Shown here: piece after piece, positions 49,293-57,720 of the stretch
Layout: each line of letters opens with the position of its first letter
How positions within the stretch are numbered: position 1 is the first letter of the stretch
From: JACCQS01 sp963766765
GTDB taxonomy: Bacteria; Actinomycetota; Actinomycetes; Mycobacteriales; Geodermatophilaceae
Assembly: GCA_963766765.1 (NCBI GenBank)
Contig: CAVYBR010000015.1
Location: forward strand, 248,001 to 312,000
Direction: 5' to 3'
DNA: 64,000 nt
The notes under the pieces: generated by a model
Databases searched by the model: none
The model's input: the letters and a program-made list of their open reading frames with translations, nothing else
What the model was told of the DNA's origin: nothing
Translations under genes and position numbers: made by a program

Positions 49293-50522
49293 TTACAGCG
49301 TAAGTGGTGGTTCCGGGCGGTCCGGCGGCCCTCGATGGTCAGCCCGGCGCACCACGAGGTAGCCGATCAGCGCCAGAACCCCGGCACTTGCCGCACCGAT
49401 CACCTGGACGACGAAGGCTCGCTGCGCGCCGATCGCGTCGACCACTGATCCGGAGATCGCGGCGCCGAGGGTCACGCCGATCGTGATTCCGGTTGTGGTC
49501 CAGGAAAGGCCCTCGGTCAGCGCCGCCCGGGGAAGCCGTGACTCCACGAGGGACAGCCCCGACACAAGGACGGGGGCGATCGTGGCTCCCGCGAGGAAGG
49601 CCAAGCCGGCCAGCACTAGGAGCGAGTTGACCAGCAGGAATCCCAGTGCGGCGACGGCGAAGGCCAGCGTGGTCAGCAGGAACCGTCCCGCCAGACCCCG
49701 CTGCCACGTGATCGCGCCGTAGGCCAGCCCGGCGATCAGACTGCCCGCTGCGTACACCGCAAGAACCACGCCGGAGAGGCCGATCTGGCCCTGCTCCTCG
49801 GCATAGGCGACAACGACGACGTCCATCGCACCAAAGACGGTGCCGACTGCGATGTAGGTGACCGTCACCGCGATCAAGGCGGGTATCAGGACACCGCGGC
49901 GTCCGCCTCGGCCTTCGGTCGTCTGCGTGACGGGCGGCTCGGTCGAGGTGAGCGTGGCGAATCCCATCCCCCCGATCAGGCCGATGATGATCGCCGTGAG
50001 GAAACCGACCGGCGGCGAGATCGCCGTCGCCAGGAAGGTCACCAGCGGAGGTCCGACGACGAAGACGATCTCGTCGACGACGGATTCGAAGGCAAACGCG
50101 GTCTGCCGTACGGACGGGTCGTCGAGGACGTTCACCCAGCGGGCCCGGACCATCGAGCCGATGTTCGGGCCCGAAGCCCCAGTGATCGCCGCGAGGACGA
50201 ACCAGGTCCAGACGGGTGCCTGGAGTTCGACTGCCACCACGAAACCGACGCCGGCCGCGCCGAACAGCATGACTGCTGGGCGCAGTACCCGGGCCTGGCC
50301 GCGTCGATCGACCAGCCGAGCGACCTGCGGGGAGATCACGGCAAAGGACAGCGCGAGAACACCGGCGATGACGCCGGCGATTCCGTACCTGCCCGTCTCG
50401 CCCGCGACCAGCAGGACCGCGCCGAGGCCGGTCATGGAGATGGGCATCCGAGCGAGGAAGCCCATCGACGAGAAGGAGAATGCACCGCTGACGCGCAGCA
50501 GGGCCGCGTAGGGGCCGAACAC
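49293..50522 (-). CDS. MFS transporter
   Basis: The 409-residue product has about twelve hydrophobic helices and the loop PQVARLVDRRGQARVLRP between helices 2 and 3, typical of the major facilitator superfamily. It resembles drug-efflux-type members, but the substrate cannot be inferred. GTG start with GGAGGTG upstream. It is divergent from moaA with only 34 bp between, so their promoters must overlap each other or the coding regions. Confidence 0.88.
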   Translation of the reverse strand: MFGPYAALLRVSGAFSFSSMGFLARMPISMTGLGAVLLVAGETGRYGIAGVIAGVLALSFAVISPQVARLVDRRGQARVLRPAVMLFGAAGVGFVVAVELQAPVWTWFVLAAITGASGPNIGSMVRARWVNVLDDPSVRQTAFAFESVVDEIVFVVGPPLVTFLATAISPPVGFLTAIIIGLIGGMGFATLTSTEPPVTQTTEGRGGRRGVLIPALIAVTVTYIAVGTVFGAMDVVVVAYAEEQGQIGLSGVVLAVYAAGSLIAGLAYGAITWQRGLAGRFLLTTLAFAVAALGFLLVNSLLVLAGLAFLAGATIAPVLVSGLSLVESRLPRAALTEGLSWTTTGITIGVTLGAAISGSVVDAIGAQRAFVVQVIGAASAGVLALIGYLVVRRADHRGPPDRPEPPLTL

Positions 50523-50556
50523 CGGGTGACACCTCCGGGCGGGAGGTTACCCTCGG

Positions 50557-51612
50557 GTGGTGACCCTTCGACTGACCAGCCTCGACTCGCCTGGGCCCGC
50601 TGCCCAGCGTGGACCTGGAGGCCGGCCCGGGCTCGCCGACCAGCACGGCCGCGTGGCGACCGATCTCCGGGTCTCGCTGACCGACCGGTGCAATCTGCGG
50701 TGTACGTACTGCATGCCGCCTGAGGGACTGGACTGGCTGCCGACGTCCCAGATCCTCACCGACGAGGAGATCAACCGGATCGTCCGCATCGGCGTCGAGA
50801 TGCTCGGCATCAACGAGATCCGGTTCACCGGTGGCGAGCCACTCATCCGCCCGGGTCTGGTCGAGATCGTGCGTACGGCCAAGGCGCTGAACCCCGCTCC
50901 CGAGATCAGCCTGACCACCAATGCGATCGGTCTCGAGCGACTCGCTCAGCCACTTGCCGACGCCGGGTTGGACCGGATCAACGTCTCCCTGGACACCCTG
51001 GACAAGCTCCAGTTCAAGCAACTGACCCACCGAGACCGCATCGATGACGTCCTGGCCGGATTGGTCGCCGCCAAGCGCGCCGGGCTGGTTCCGGTCAAGG
51101 TCAATGCCGTCCTCATGCGGGGGCTCAACGAGGACCCGGTGCCACTGCTGGAGTTCTGTCTGGAGCACGACTTCGAACTCCGCTACATCGAACAGATGCC
51201 CCTCGATGCCCAGCACGAGTGGAAGCGCGACCAGATGATCACCGCCGAGGAGATCCTGGAGAAGCTGCAGGCCGCAGTGATCCTGACCCCGGACCCGGCG
51301 CATCGCGGTAGCTCGCCGGCCGAGACCTGGCTCGTCAACGGTGGCCCGGCCAAGGTCGGGATCATCGCCTCGGTGACGCGGGCCTTCTGCGGCACCTGCG
51401 ATCGAACGCGGCTCACCGCCGATGGCCAGATCCGCAACTGTCTGTTCGCCCGCGAGGAGTCCGACCTCCGTACTGCACTGCGGGACGGGTCCTCCGACGC
51501 CGAGATCGCCGATCGCTGGCAGGCGGCGATGTGGACCAAGTTGCCCGGGCACGGTATCGACGACCCGACGTTCCTACAGCCCACCCGTCCCATGTCGGCC
51601 ATCGGCGGCTGA
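50557..51612 (+). CDS. moaA: GTP 3',8-cyclase MoaA
   Basis: MoaA is the radical-SAM enzyme that converts GTP to cyclic dehydro-GTP in the first step of molybdenum cofactor synthesis. The 351-residue product has the N-terminal cluster motif CNLRCTYC (about 47-54), FTGGEP for SAM binding, and the C-terminal cluster cysteines in FCGTCDRTRLT and RNCLF. The end LQPTRPMSAIGG carries the conserved GG. GTG start with GGAGG ten bases upstream. moaD follows after five bases. Confidence 0.97.
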   Translation: MVTLRLTSLDSPGPAAQRGPGGRPGLADQHGRVATDLRVSLTDRCNLRCTYCMPPEGLDWLPTSQILTDEEINRIVRIGVEMLGINEIRFTGGEPLIRPGLVEIVRTAKALNPAPEISLTTNAIGLERLAQPLADAGLDRINVSLDTLDKLQFKQLTHRDRIDDVLAGLVAAKRAGLVPVKVNAVLMRGLNEDPVPLLEFCLEHDFELRYIEQMPLDAQHEWKRDQMITAEEILEKLQAAVILTPDPAHRGSSPAETWLVNGGPAKVGIIASVTRAFCGTCDRTRLTADGQIRNCLFAREESDLRTALRDGSSDAEIADRWQAAMWTKLPGHGIDDPTFLQPTRPMSAIGG

Positions 51613-51617
51613 GTCCG

Positions 51618-51887
51618 GTGGACACGCTCGCCGACTCCCGAGTGACGGGAGTGACGGTCAACTACTTCGCCGCCGCTCGCGCCGCGGCCGGCGCGCAGAC
51701 CGAGACGGTCGAGGCCACGAGCCTGGCCGAGCTGATCGCTGAAGCCAGCCGGCGGCACGGTCCGGATCTGGCGAAGGTTCTGGCAGTCTGTTCTTTCCTG
51801 GTCGACGGGGTTCGCCAGTCCGACCACGATGCCGCGCTGTCACCAGGCAGCTCGGTGGATGTCCTCCCGCCCTTCGCCGGCGGCTAG
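51618..51887 (+). CDS. moaD: Molybdopterin synthase small subunit MoaD
   Basis: A ubiquitin-like 89-residue protein (VTVNYFAAARAAAGAQTE ... VDVLPPFAGG) ending in the GG that is thiocarboxylated to donate sulfur to molybdopterin. The GTG at 51618, five bases after the moaA stop, is the best start; an upstream frame extension overlaps moaA out of frame. Its partner moaE lies 330 bp downstream on the other strand. Confidence 0.92.
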   Translation: MDTLADSRVTGVTVNYFAAARAAAGAQTETVEATSLAELIAEASRRHGPDLAKVLAVCSFLVDGVRQSDHDAALSPGSSVDVLPPFAGG

Positions 51888-51907
51888 GCCTGACATAAGG
51901 ACTCCCG

Positions 51908-52129
51908 TTGGGACTGCTCACCGAACTGCGCCGCTCGATCACCCGGCTCTGGGGACGTACCGAACAGGTCGTCGGCGAGGCCTACGGCAACGAGGCGCTG
52001 GAGTACGAGGGGGAGGCCGACGAGGCCCGGGCCGACGCCGAGGAATCGGCCGAAGGTCAGCCACCTCGCGCGCACGGGCACAAGCATCCGCATGACGACG
52101 ACGGTACGGCGGGAGCTCCTGCCCGCTGA
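51908..52129 (+). CDS. CsbD-like small stress protein
   Basis: A 73-residue hydrophilic protein starting with TTG after AAGGA. WGRTEQVVGEAYGNEALEYEGEADEARADAEESAEG follows the CsbD pattern more loosely than the gene at 49072, and the C-terminus is His/Asp-rich (HGHKHPHDDD), which might bind metal. It follows moaD by 20 bases and probably shares its transcript. Palindromic repeats end the unit. Confidence 0.7.
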   Translation: MGLLTELRRSITRLWGRTEQVVGEAYGNEALEYEGEADEARADAEESAEGQPPRAHGHKHPHDDDGTAGAPAR

Positions 52130-52142
52130 CAGCTCAAGTTTT

Positions 52143-52209
52143 GGGACGTTATGCGCATAACGTCCCGGAATCGCGGCTCGCGGGGGACGTTATGCGCATA
52201 ACGTCCCCC
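52143..52209. repeat. Two copies of the 24-28 bp palindromic repeat (convergent gap)
   Basis: Perfect palindromes at 52143-52166 and 52182-52209 share the core CGTTATGCGCATAACG with the copies at 44087-44193; the second is extended by five G and five C. They lie between the ends of the CsbD-like gene (plus) and moaE (minus). A TTTT run precedes the first, which would form a U tract for the minus-strand transcript. Confidence 0.88.
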
Positions 52210-52218
52210 AAGGCACAG

Positions 52219-52653
52219 TCAGGGAGCGGCGACCCATTCTTCTTCGCCGTCGACAAAGACCTGCCGCTTCCAGATCGGCAGTCGGGCCTTGACCTCCTCG
52301 ACCAGCTGACGGCAGGCGTCAAAGGCCTCGCCGCGATGGGATGCGCTGACCGCCGCCGCGAGCGCGACATCACCCACGCCGAGCAGGCCGATTCGGTGCG
52401 AGATCGCGACCGCGTGCACGTTGGGCAGCGCGGCGATCTCACCGGCGATCTCGGCCATCAACTCCTCGGCGGAGGGGTGGCCCACGTATTCGAGTTGGGT
52501 GACCCCACGTCCGTGGTCATGGTCCCGGACGACGCCGCTGAAGGCGACGACCGCACCCGCGCCAGAGCTCGAAACGAGTTCCTCGTGCTCGGCGACCGAG
52601 AGCGGGTCCGCAGTGACGGCGGCTCGGACGGGTGCGGGCGAGGTCTCGGTCAC
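52219..52653 (-). CDS. moaE: Molybdopterin synthase large subunit MoaE
   Basis: MoaE binds precursor Z and, with thiocarboxylated MoaD, forms molybdopterin. The 144-residue product has FSGVVRDHDHGRGVTQLEYVGH, AISHRIGLLGVGDVALAAAVSASHR and the lysine-bearing VKARLPIWKRQVF segment of the active site. GTG start. It lies 17 bases after the MobA-like gene and may belong to the same transcript. Confidence 0.95.
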   Translation of the reverse strand: MTETSPAPVRAAVTADPLSVAEHEELVSSSGAGAVVAFSGVVRDHDHGRGVTQLEYVGHPSAEELMAEIAGEIAALPNVHAVAISHRIGLLGVGDVALAAAVSASHRGEAFDACRQLVEEVKARLPIWKRQVFVDGEEEWVAAP

Positions 52654-52670
52654 CGGCCAAATGTAGCCAG

Positions 52671-53282
52671 TCAGGCTGGTGGGTAGTCCAGGTCGGCGGG
52701 GTCCGCGACGTCAGCACATTCGATTTCGATGACCTCGTGTGCGGCCAGGTATGCGCGCGCGCCCTGGTCGCCCGTGGCGGACTCGGCAACCCCCGCCCAA
52801 TGCCGATGCCCCAAGAGGACCGGATGCCCTCGCACGCCGCCGTACGTCGCAACCGCCAAGACATCAGGTGCCGAGTACGAGGCAACCCGCCGGATCGCGG
52901 CCGCGGTGATGCCGGGGAGGTCGACGAGGTGGACCAGAACCGCATCCACCGCCTCCGGGCCGCGCAACTCGTCGGGGAGGACGGTCAACGCCGCCAGTCC
53001 GGTCCGCAGAGACGAGCCCATCCCGGTGTCCCAGTCCGGATTGGTCAGAACGACGGCAAGCCCCAGGTCCGCGCGAGACATGATCTCCTCGGCCGAGGCA
53101 CCCAGTACGACGAACACTGGATCGCAGAAGGCAGCCACCAGTCGGTAGGCACGTTCCACGAGCAGGCTCCCCTCGTACGGCACAAGGGCTTTCGGCATTC
53201 CGTATCGTCGCCCGGCGCCCGCCGCGAGCACCAACCCGGCCACCCGGGGCTGCACCCAGTCGCTCGCATCGTCAGCGGGCAT
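52671..53282 (-). CDS. MobA/MocA-like molybdenum cofactor nucleotidyltransferase
   Basis: The 203-residue product has the nucleotide-binding signature LAAGAGRRYGMPKAL, then DTGMGSSLRTGLAAL and VLVHLVDLPGITAA, as in MocA, which transfers CMP to molybdopterin, and in MobA. The similarity is greater to the MocA branch (GMPKALVPYEG, GMGSSL), which serves xanthine dehydrogenase-type enzymes. The ATG at 53282 overlaps the modC stop by 11 bases, so it is coupled to the transporter. The neighbouring xdhC-type gene fits this branch. Confidence 0.88.
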   Translation of the reverse strand: MPADDASDWVQPRVAGLVLAAGAGRRYGMPKALVPYEGSLLVERAYRLVAAFCDPVFVVLGASAEEIMSRADLGLAVVLTNPDWDTGMGSSLRTGLAALTVLPDELRGPEAVDAVLVHLVDLPGITAAAIRRVASYSAPDVLAVATYGGVRGHPVLLGHRHWAGVAESATGDQGARAYLAAHEVIEIECADVADPADLDYPPA

Positions 53283-54324
53283 AGACCTCGACCTCATGTG
53301 CCTTGACGGTCGCCCAGACGTCACTGCCCGGACCAAGTCCGAGCTCGGCGAAGGCAGTCGCCGTGAGGTCCGCCGTCAGCGGAACCGGGCCGCTCAGGTC
53401 GCAGCGCACGGCTGACCCGTGCGGCGTCGCCGAGGCCACCCGTGCCGGCCAGACGTTGCGCGGACTCCCGTGCGGCTCAGTCGGGTAGATGGCGACCGTC
53501 TCCGGCCGGATCGCCACGTACACCGATCCGTGCGCCGGGTCCGCGATGTTCACGGATGCGCCTGAGTCCAATCGCACCTGCGTCCCTTCTGCGTTGCCAG
53601 CCAGCAGGGTCAGCCCGATCAGACGGGCCACGTAGTCCGTGCGCGGCCGGCGGGCGACTTCACCCGGCGGTCCGGACTGTACGACCCGCCCGTCTTCGAT
53701 CACCGCAACCTCATCAGCCAGGGCCATCGCGTCGATCGGGTCGTGGGAGACCAGCACCGTTGCCCCGGGGTACTCCGAAAGGTGCCGGCGGAGGTCAGCC
53801 CGTACCTCGAGCTTTGTTCGGGCGTCCAGCGCGGCCAGGGGTTCGTCGAGCAGGAGCAGTTCCGGACTGCCGATCAAAGCCCGCGCGAGCGCGACCCGTT
53901 GGGCCTGGCCGCCGGACAGGCCTCCGGGCTTGGCCTTGGCGTAGTCACCGAGTCCGACTCGATCCAGCCAGCCAAGAGCGGCGGTGCGTGCCCGCGCCCT
54001 CGGGACGTGTCTGGATCTCAGGCCGAATGCGATGTTGTCCACAGTAGACAGATGTGGAAACAGGAGATAGTCCTGGAAGACCATTCCTATGGGTCGCTCA
54101 TACGGCGCGACGTGCTTGCCCGCTGCTGGCTCGTCCAGGACGGCTCCGTTGAGGACGATTCGACCGGCGTCGGGTGGGAGCAGGCCAGCGAGGACCCGCA
54201 GCACGGTCGACTTTCCGGCGCCGTTGGGTCCCAGCAGGACGAGGACCTGACCCGGCTCAACTGCGAGGTCGACGTCCAGAAGCAGCGACCCACGCTGTAC
54301 GACGAAGTCCGCGGCAAGACTCAT
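53272..54324 (-). CDS. modC: Molybdate ABC transporter ATPase ModC
   Basis: The 350-residue ATPase has Walker A GPNGAGKS, Q-loop VFQDYLLFPH, signature LSGGQAQRVALARAL, Walker B LLLLDEPLAALD and the switch His in VSHDP. A TOBE/Mop-type molybdate-binding domain follows (about 285-350). The ATG overlaps the modB TGA as ATGA. It powers high-affinity molybdate uptake with ModB and ModA. Confidence 0.94.
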   Translation of the reverse strand: MSLAADFVVQRGSLLLDVDLAVEPGQVLVLLGPNGAGKSTVLRVLAGLLPPDAGRIVLNGAVLDEPAAGKHVAPYERPIGMVFQDYLLFPHLSTVDNIAFGLRSRHVPRARARTAALGWLDRVGLGDYAKAKPGGLSGGQAQRVALARALIGSPELLLLDEPLAALDARTKLEVRADLRRHLSEYPGATVLVSHDPIDAMALADEVAVIEDGRVVQSGPPGEVARRPRTDYVARLIGLTLLAGNAEGTQVRLDSGASVNIADPAHGSVYVAIRPETVAIYPTEPHGSPRNVWPARVASATPHGSAVRCDLSGPVPLTADLTATAFAELGLGPGSDVWATVKAHEVEVYAR

Positions 54325-55193
54325 CCTGATGCTCGGGTCAGCCAGCGTTCCCTCAGCAGCGCGAGTGTGGCCAGCGAGACCGCGAGCAAGACCAGGCTCA
54401 GCACGATCGCAGCCTCCGGGTCGTTCTGGAGAGCCAGATAGACCGCCAGCGGCATCGTCTGCGTCGTACCCGGGAAGTTGCCGGCGAACGTGATCGTTGC
54501 CCCGAACTCGCCGAGCGCCCGCGCCCAGCACAACACGGCCCCGGCCGCGATGCCGGGCGCGACCAGCGGCAGCGTGACGCGGCGGAAGGTCGACCAGCTC
54601 CCAGCTCCCAGCGTCGCCGCAGCATCCTCGAATCGAGCATCGGCGGCCCGCAGCGCACCCTCGACGCTGATCACCAGGAACGGCATCGCGACGAACGTCT
54701 CCGCGATCACCACCGCTGCCGTGGTGAACGGCAGCGAGAAGCCAAAAGTGTCATAGAGCCAGCCACCAATGATTCCGCGCCTTCCGAGAACGAGGAAGAG
54801 CGCGACACCACCGACCACGGGAGGCAGCACCAACGGCACCGTCACCAACGCTCGCAGGATCGAACGTCCGCGGATGTTCGAGCGGGCGAGCACCCAGGCA
54901 ATGGGCACGCCCAACACCATCGCGACAACCGTGGCGATCGTGGCCGTGATCAACGACAGCCGCAGCGCCTGGCCGACCTGCGGCTCGGCCAGCCGCGGCA
55001 ACAATTCCGACCAGGGCGCCCGGATCAGCAGGCCGACCATCGGCAGCACGAGAAAGGCGACGCCAAGGATCGCCGGCAGGAGGAGGGCGAGCGGGATCCG
55101 GGACCGACTCGCCTTGATCGTCAGACCCGGCCCCGACCGCGTCGAGTTGGGTGCCGATGGGGTGTCCCCTGCTGGGTCACCGACCACCGTCAT
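54321..55193 (-). CDS. modB: Molybdate ABC transporter permease ModB
   Basis: The 290-residue product has about five to six membrane helices and the EAA-type loop ALRAADARFEDAAATLGAGSW, which contacts ModC, plus the WARALGEFGAT motif typical of ModB. The ATG at 55193 lies five bases after the modA stop. The N-terminal ~25 residues are hydrophilic and longer than in Escherichia coli. Confidence 0.94.
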   Translation of the reverse strand: MTVVGDPAGDTPSAPNSTRSGPGLTIKASRSRIPLALLLPAILGVAFLVLPMVGLLIRAPWSELLPRLAEPQVGQALRLSLITATIATVVAMVLGVPIAWVLARSNIRGRSILRALVTVPLVLPPVVGGVALFLVLGRRGIIGGWLYDTFGFSLPFTTAAVVIAETFVAMPFLVISVEGALRAADARFEDAAATLGAGSWSTFRRVTLPLVAPGIAAGAVLCWARALGEFGATITFAGNFPGTTQTMPLAVYLALQNDPEAAIVLSLVLLAVSLATLALLRERWLTRASG

Positions 55194-55198
55194 ATCCG

Positions 55199-56017
55199 TC
55201 ACGGTATGCGGAAGCCGGCTTCCTCGAAGACTGCGGCGGCGTCGTCGGAAAGGATGAACTCGACCCACGCGGTTGCCGCATCCGGATTGGGCGCCTCGGC
55301 GAGCGTCGCGATCGGGTAGGAGTTGACCGCTTCCTCGATCTCCGGGAAGTCGATCCCCTCTACAGTGTCGCCGGCGGCGACGACATCGGTGACGTAAACC
55401 AGGGCAGCATCGACTTCGCCGAGCTCGACCTTGGTCAGCGCGGCCCGGACGTCCTCCTCGAGCGAATCGACCGACGGGGTGATGCCGGCGGCTTCGAAGA
55501 CCGTTGCCGCAGCAGCCCCGCAGGGAACCTCGGCCGCACAGATCGCCAGCGTCAGATCCGGATTTGCGAAGTCATCGATGCCGGTGATGCCGGCGGGATT
55601 GCCGACCGGTACGGCGATCTGCAGGACGTTCTCGACGAAGACTTCCGGCTCAGCCTCGGTGTTTCCGGCGTCTGCGACGACATCCATCTGAGTGGTGTTC
55701 GCCGACGCGAAGACGTCGGCCGGTGCGCCCTCAGTGATCTGCGTGGCCAAGCCCGAGCTGGGGCCGAAGTTGAGGAAATCAGTGACCTCGACGTCCGGGT
55801 GATCCGCTTCGAACTGTTCCCCGAGCTCAGTGAAGACGTCGGTGAGCGAAGCCGCGGCGAAGATAGTCAGGTCGCCGGAGAGCGGGTCTGCTTCGGTCGC
55901 CGCGGCCGAGCCGCTCCCGGAATTGTCATCCCTGGTGTCGTCGCCTCCGCCGCACGCGGTCAGCGAAAGCAACAGAGCAGCAACGAGGGCGAGCAGAAGC
56001 CGCAGGGTCCGAGTCAC
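55199..56017 (-). CDS. modA: Molybdate-binding lipoprotein ModA
   Basis: The 272-residue product begins with a lipoprotein signal (LSLTACGGGDD, Cys22) and has the ModA segments LTIFAAASLTDVFTELGEQF, FGPSSGLATQI, GAPADVFASANTTQMD and DAALVYVTDVVAAGD. It delivers molybdate to ModBC. The GTG start lies only six bases downstream of a likely -10 box, so the message may be leaderless. It is first in the modABC order. Confidence 0.94.
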   Translation of the reverse strand: MTRTLRLLLALVAALLLSLTACGGGDDTRDDNSGSGSAAATEADPLSGDLTIFAAASLTDVFTELGEQFEADHPDVEVTDFLNFGPSSGLATQITEGAPADVFASANTTQMDVVADAGNTEAEPEVFVENVLQIAVPVGNPAGITGIDDFANPDLTLAICAAEVPCGAAAATVFEAAGITPSVDSLEEDVRAALTKVELGEVDAALVYVTDVVAAGDTVEGIDFPEIEEAVNSYPIATLAEAPNPDAATAWVEFILSDDAAAVFEEAGFRIP

Positions 56018-56023
56018 CGCCGC

Positions 56024-56052
56024 ACTGTATGTCCGTACCAGCGGTTGTACAA
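56024..56052 (-). promoter_or_regulatory. Predicted modABC promoter, leaderless
   Basis: On the minus strand TTGTAC (56052-56047) and TACAGT (56029-56024) are separated by 17 bases. The GTG of modA follows the -10 box by six bases, which would place the transcript start at or near the start codon. The -35 lies in the palindrome TTGTACAA. Confidence 0.45.
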
Positions 56053-56109
56053 GCCGAGAAGTGCCGCACTTTCGAACGTTGACCAGCCTTCGACAGCCTC
56101 ACTCGCGGT

Positions 56110-56526
56110 TCAGGGAATCTCCACGACCACGTTGGTCGCCTTGACCGCTGCCACCGCCCGGCTGCCCGGCTCGAGACCGAGTTCGTCGGCCGCCTCACGT
56201 GACATCAACGACACCATCCGGTACGGCCCGCATTGCATGTCCACCTGCGCCATGACGGTGTCCCGGACGACCCGGGTGACGATCCCGGGCAGACGGTTGC
56301 GGGCCGAGGCCAACCGCGAGGCGCCGACTTCGGGTGCATCGGCGAGTTCGCGGGCCAACTCGGCCAGAGCCGGGCCCTCGACCCGAGTCGGGCCCGAACC
56401 CTTCGTGGCAACCGCCAGGCGCCCGGTGTCGATCCAGCGCCGAACCGTGTCGTCACTGACGCCGAGTAGCTCGGCTGCCTCGCTGATCCGGTAGCTGGTG
56501 GCCATCCGCGCACCGTACCGCCGCAT
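56110..56526 (-). CDS. HTH-TOBE molybdate-responsive regulator
   Basis: A 138-residue protein with an N-terminal excisionase/MerR-like helix-turn-helix (YRISEAAELLGVSDDTVRRWIDTGRL) and a C-terminal TOBE/Mop molybdate-binding domain (ARNRLPGIVTRVV, GPYRMVSLMSREAADELGLEPGSRAVAAVKATNVVVE). It probably senses molybdate and controls modABC, 92 bp away on the same strand. The ATG at 56526 is supported by AGGAG eight bases upstream; an inner ATG at 56505 has a poorer site. Confidence 0.88.
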   Translation of the reverse strand: MRRYGARMATSYRISEAAELLGVSDDTVRRWIDTGRLAVATKGSGPTRVEGPALAELARELADAPEVGASRLASARNRLPGIVTRVVRDTVMAQVDMQCGPYRMVSLMSREAADELGLEPGSRAVAAVKATNVVVEIP

Positions 56527-56646
56527 TTCCCGTACTCCTGCTGCTTGCGCTGGACGCCGACACGCAGGCAAAGGGCATTGCCTCCCGCGCGCGGGACGCG
56601 TTGGCTGCTGGTGTGCTGTCGTTGGATCTCGGGCGGGGCGCCTGAC

Positions 56647-57720
56647 ATGCCGATCGTGTTCGAGCACGAAACCAAGGGTCAACGGGTGTTGTTCGGATCG
56701 GGTCGAGCGGCCGGCCATCTCGGGGATGAGATCCAGCGGCTCGGGTCGCGTACGCCGCTGGTCATCGCCGGCACCCGGCAGCAAGGTCTGATCGAGAGTG
56801 CCGGGCTCGCGGGCGCAGCGACGTACCGCCGGATCGTCGAGCATGTCCCGATCGACGTAGCCGAGGACGCCAGGTCTGTCGCGAAGTCCAGCAACGCCGA
56901 TCTGCTGATCGCCGTCGGCGGCGGTTCGACCACGGGCCTGGCCAAGGCGGTCGCCCTCACCTCCGCCCTGCGGATCGTTGCCGTACCGACGACGTACGCC
57001 GGATCGGAAGCCACCGATGTGTGGGGACTGACCGAGAACGGCCACAAGCGCACCGGCAGCGACGGGAACGTCCTCCCTGTGACCGTCATCTACGACGCCG
57101 AGCTGCTCGCCGGTTTGCCGACGGCCCTAGCTGTCGCATCCGGGCTGAATGCGGTTGCCCACTGCGTGGATGCGATGTGGGGTCCACGGGCCGACCCGAT
57201 CAACGCAGCACTGGCAATGGAGGGCCTGCGGGCGCTGCGAACCGGACTGCCCGGCGTGATCACGGCCGAGCGCGAGGCCATCGAACAGGCCCTGTACGGG
57301 TCGTACCTGGCCGCCGTCGCCTTCGCTTCTGCTGGTTCGGGTTTGCATCACAAGTTCTGTCATGTGCTGGGCGGTGCCTTCAACCTGCCGCACGCGGCGA
57401 CGCACGCCGTCGTGCTGCCGTACGTCCTCGCTTTCAATGCTCCCTACGCACCAGCAGCCGCGGAACGTATCGCGACTGCGTTTGGTGACACAGACGCAGT
57501 CAACGGCCTCGACCGCTTGCGTGCCTGCCTGGGTGCGCCAAAGGCGCTGCGCGACATCGGACTTCACCACGAGGATCTCCCCGCAGCCGCCGGGCTGATA
57601 CTGGCGGAGGTCCCGCCCAGCAACCCGAGACCGGTTGACCATGAGTCAGTAACGAGGTTGCTCCAAGCCGCGTGGGCAGGCGACGATCCCCGACAGACCT
57701 GGACGGAGAAGCCAGCATGA
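56647..57720 (+). CDS. Maleylacetate reductase
   Basis: Maleylacetate reductase reduces maleylacetate to 3-oxoadipate with NAD(P)H in hydroxyquinol and chloroaromatic degradation. The 357-residue product belongs to the iron-type alcohol dehydrogenase family: VGGGSTTGLAKAVAL is the cofactor loop, PTTYAGSEATDVWGLTE and GLHHKFCHVLGGAFNLPHAATHA carry the metal-site histidines. Its stop overlaps the likely start of the dioxygenase gene (ATGA), which makes hydroxyquinol the probable upstream substrate. Confidence 0.92.
   Translation: MPIVFEHETKGQRVLFGSGRAAGHLGDEIQRLGSRTPLVIAGTRQQGLIESAGLAGAATYRRIVEHVPIDVAEDARSVAKSSNADLLIAVGGGSTTGLAKAVALTSALRIVAVPTTYAGSEATDVWGLTENGHKRTGSDGNVLPVTVIYDAELLAGLPTALAVASGLNAVAHCVDAMWGPRADPINAALAMEGLRALRTGLPGVITAEREAIEQALYGSYLAAVAFASAGSGLHHKFCHVLGGAFNLPHAATHAVVLPYVLAFNAPYAPAAAERIATAFGDTDAVNGLDRLRACLGAPKALRDIGLHHEDLPAAAGLILAEVPPSNPRPVDHESVTRLLQAAWAGDDPRQTWTEKPA

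Noticed and set aside
50523..50556. Molybdenum-cofactor riboswitch before moaA
   Set aside because: Only 34 bases separate the divergent starts, too short for that RNA.
49339..51552. A 737-codon minus-strand open frame across the MFS and moaA genes
   Set aside because: It is Arg/Gly/Asp-rich with no domain pattern and runs antisense to moaA, whose cluster motifs are unmistakable.
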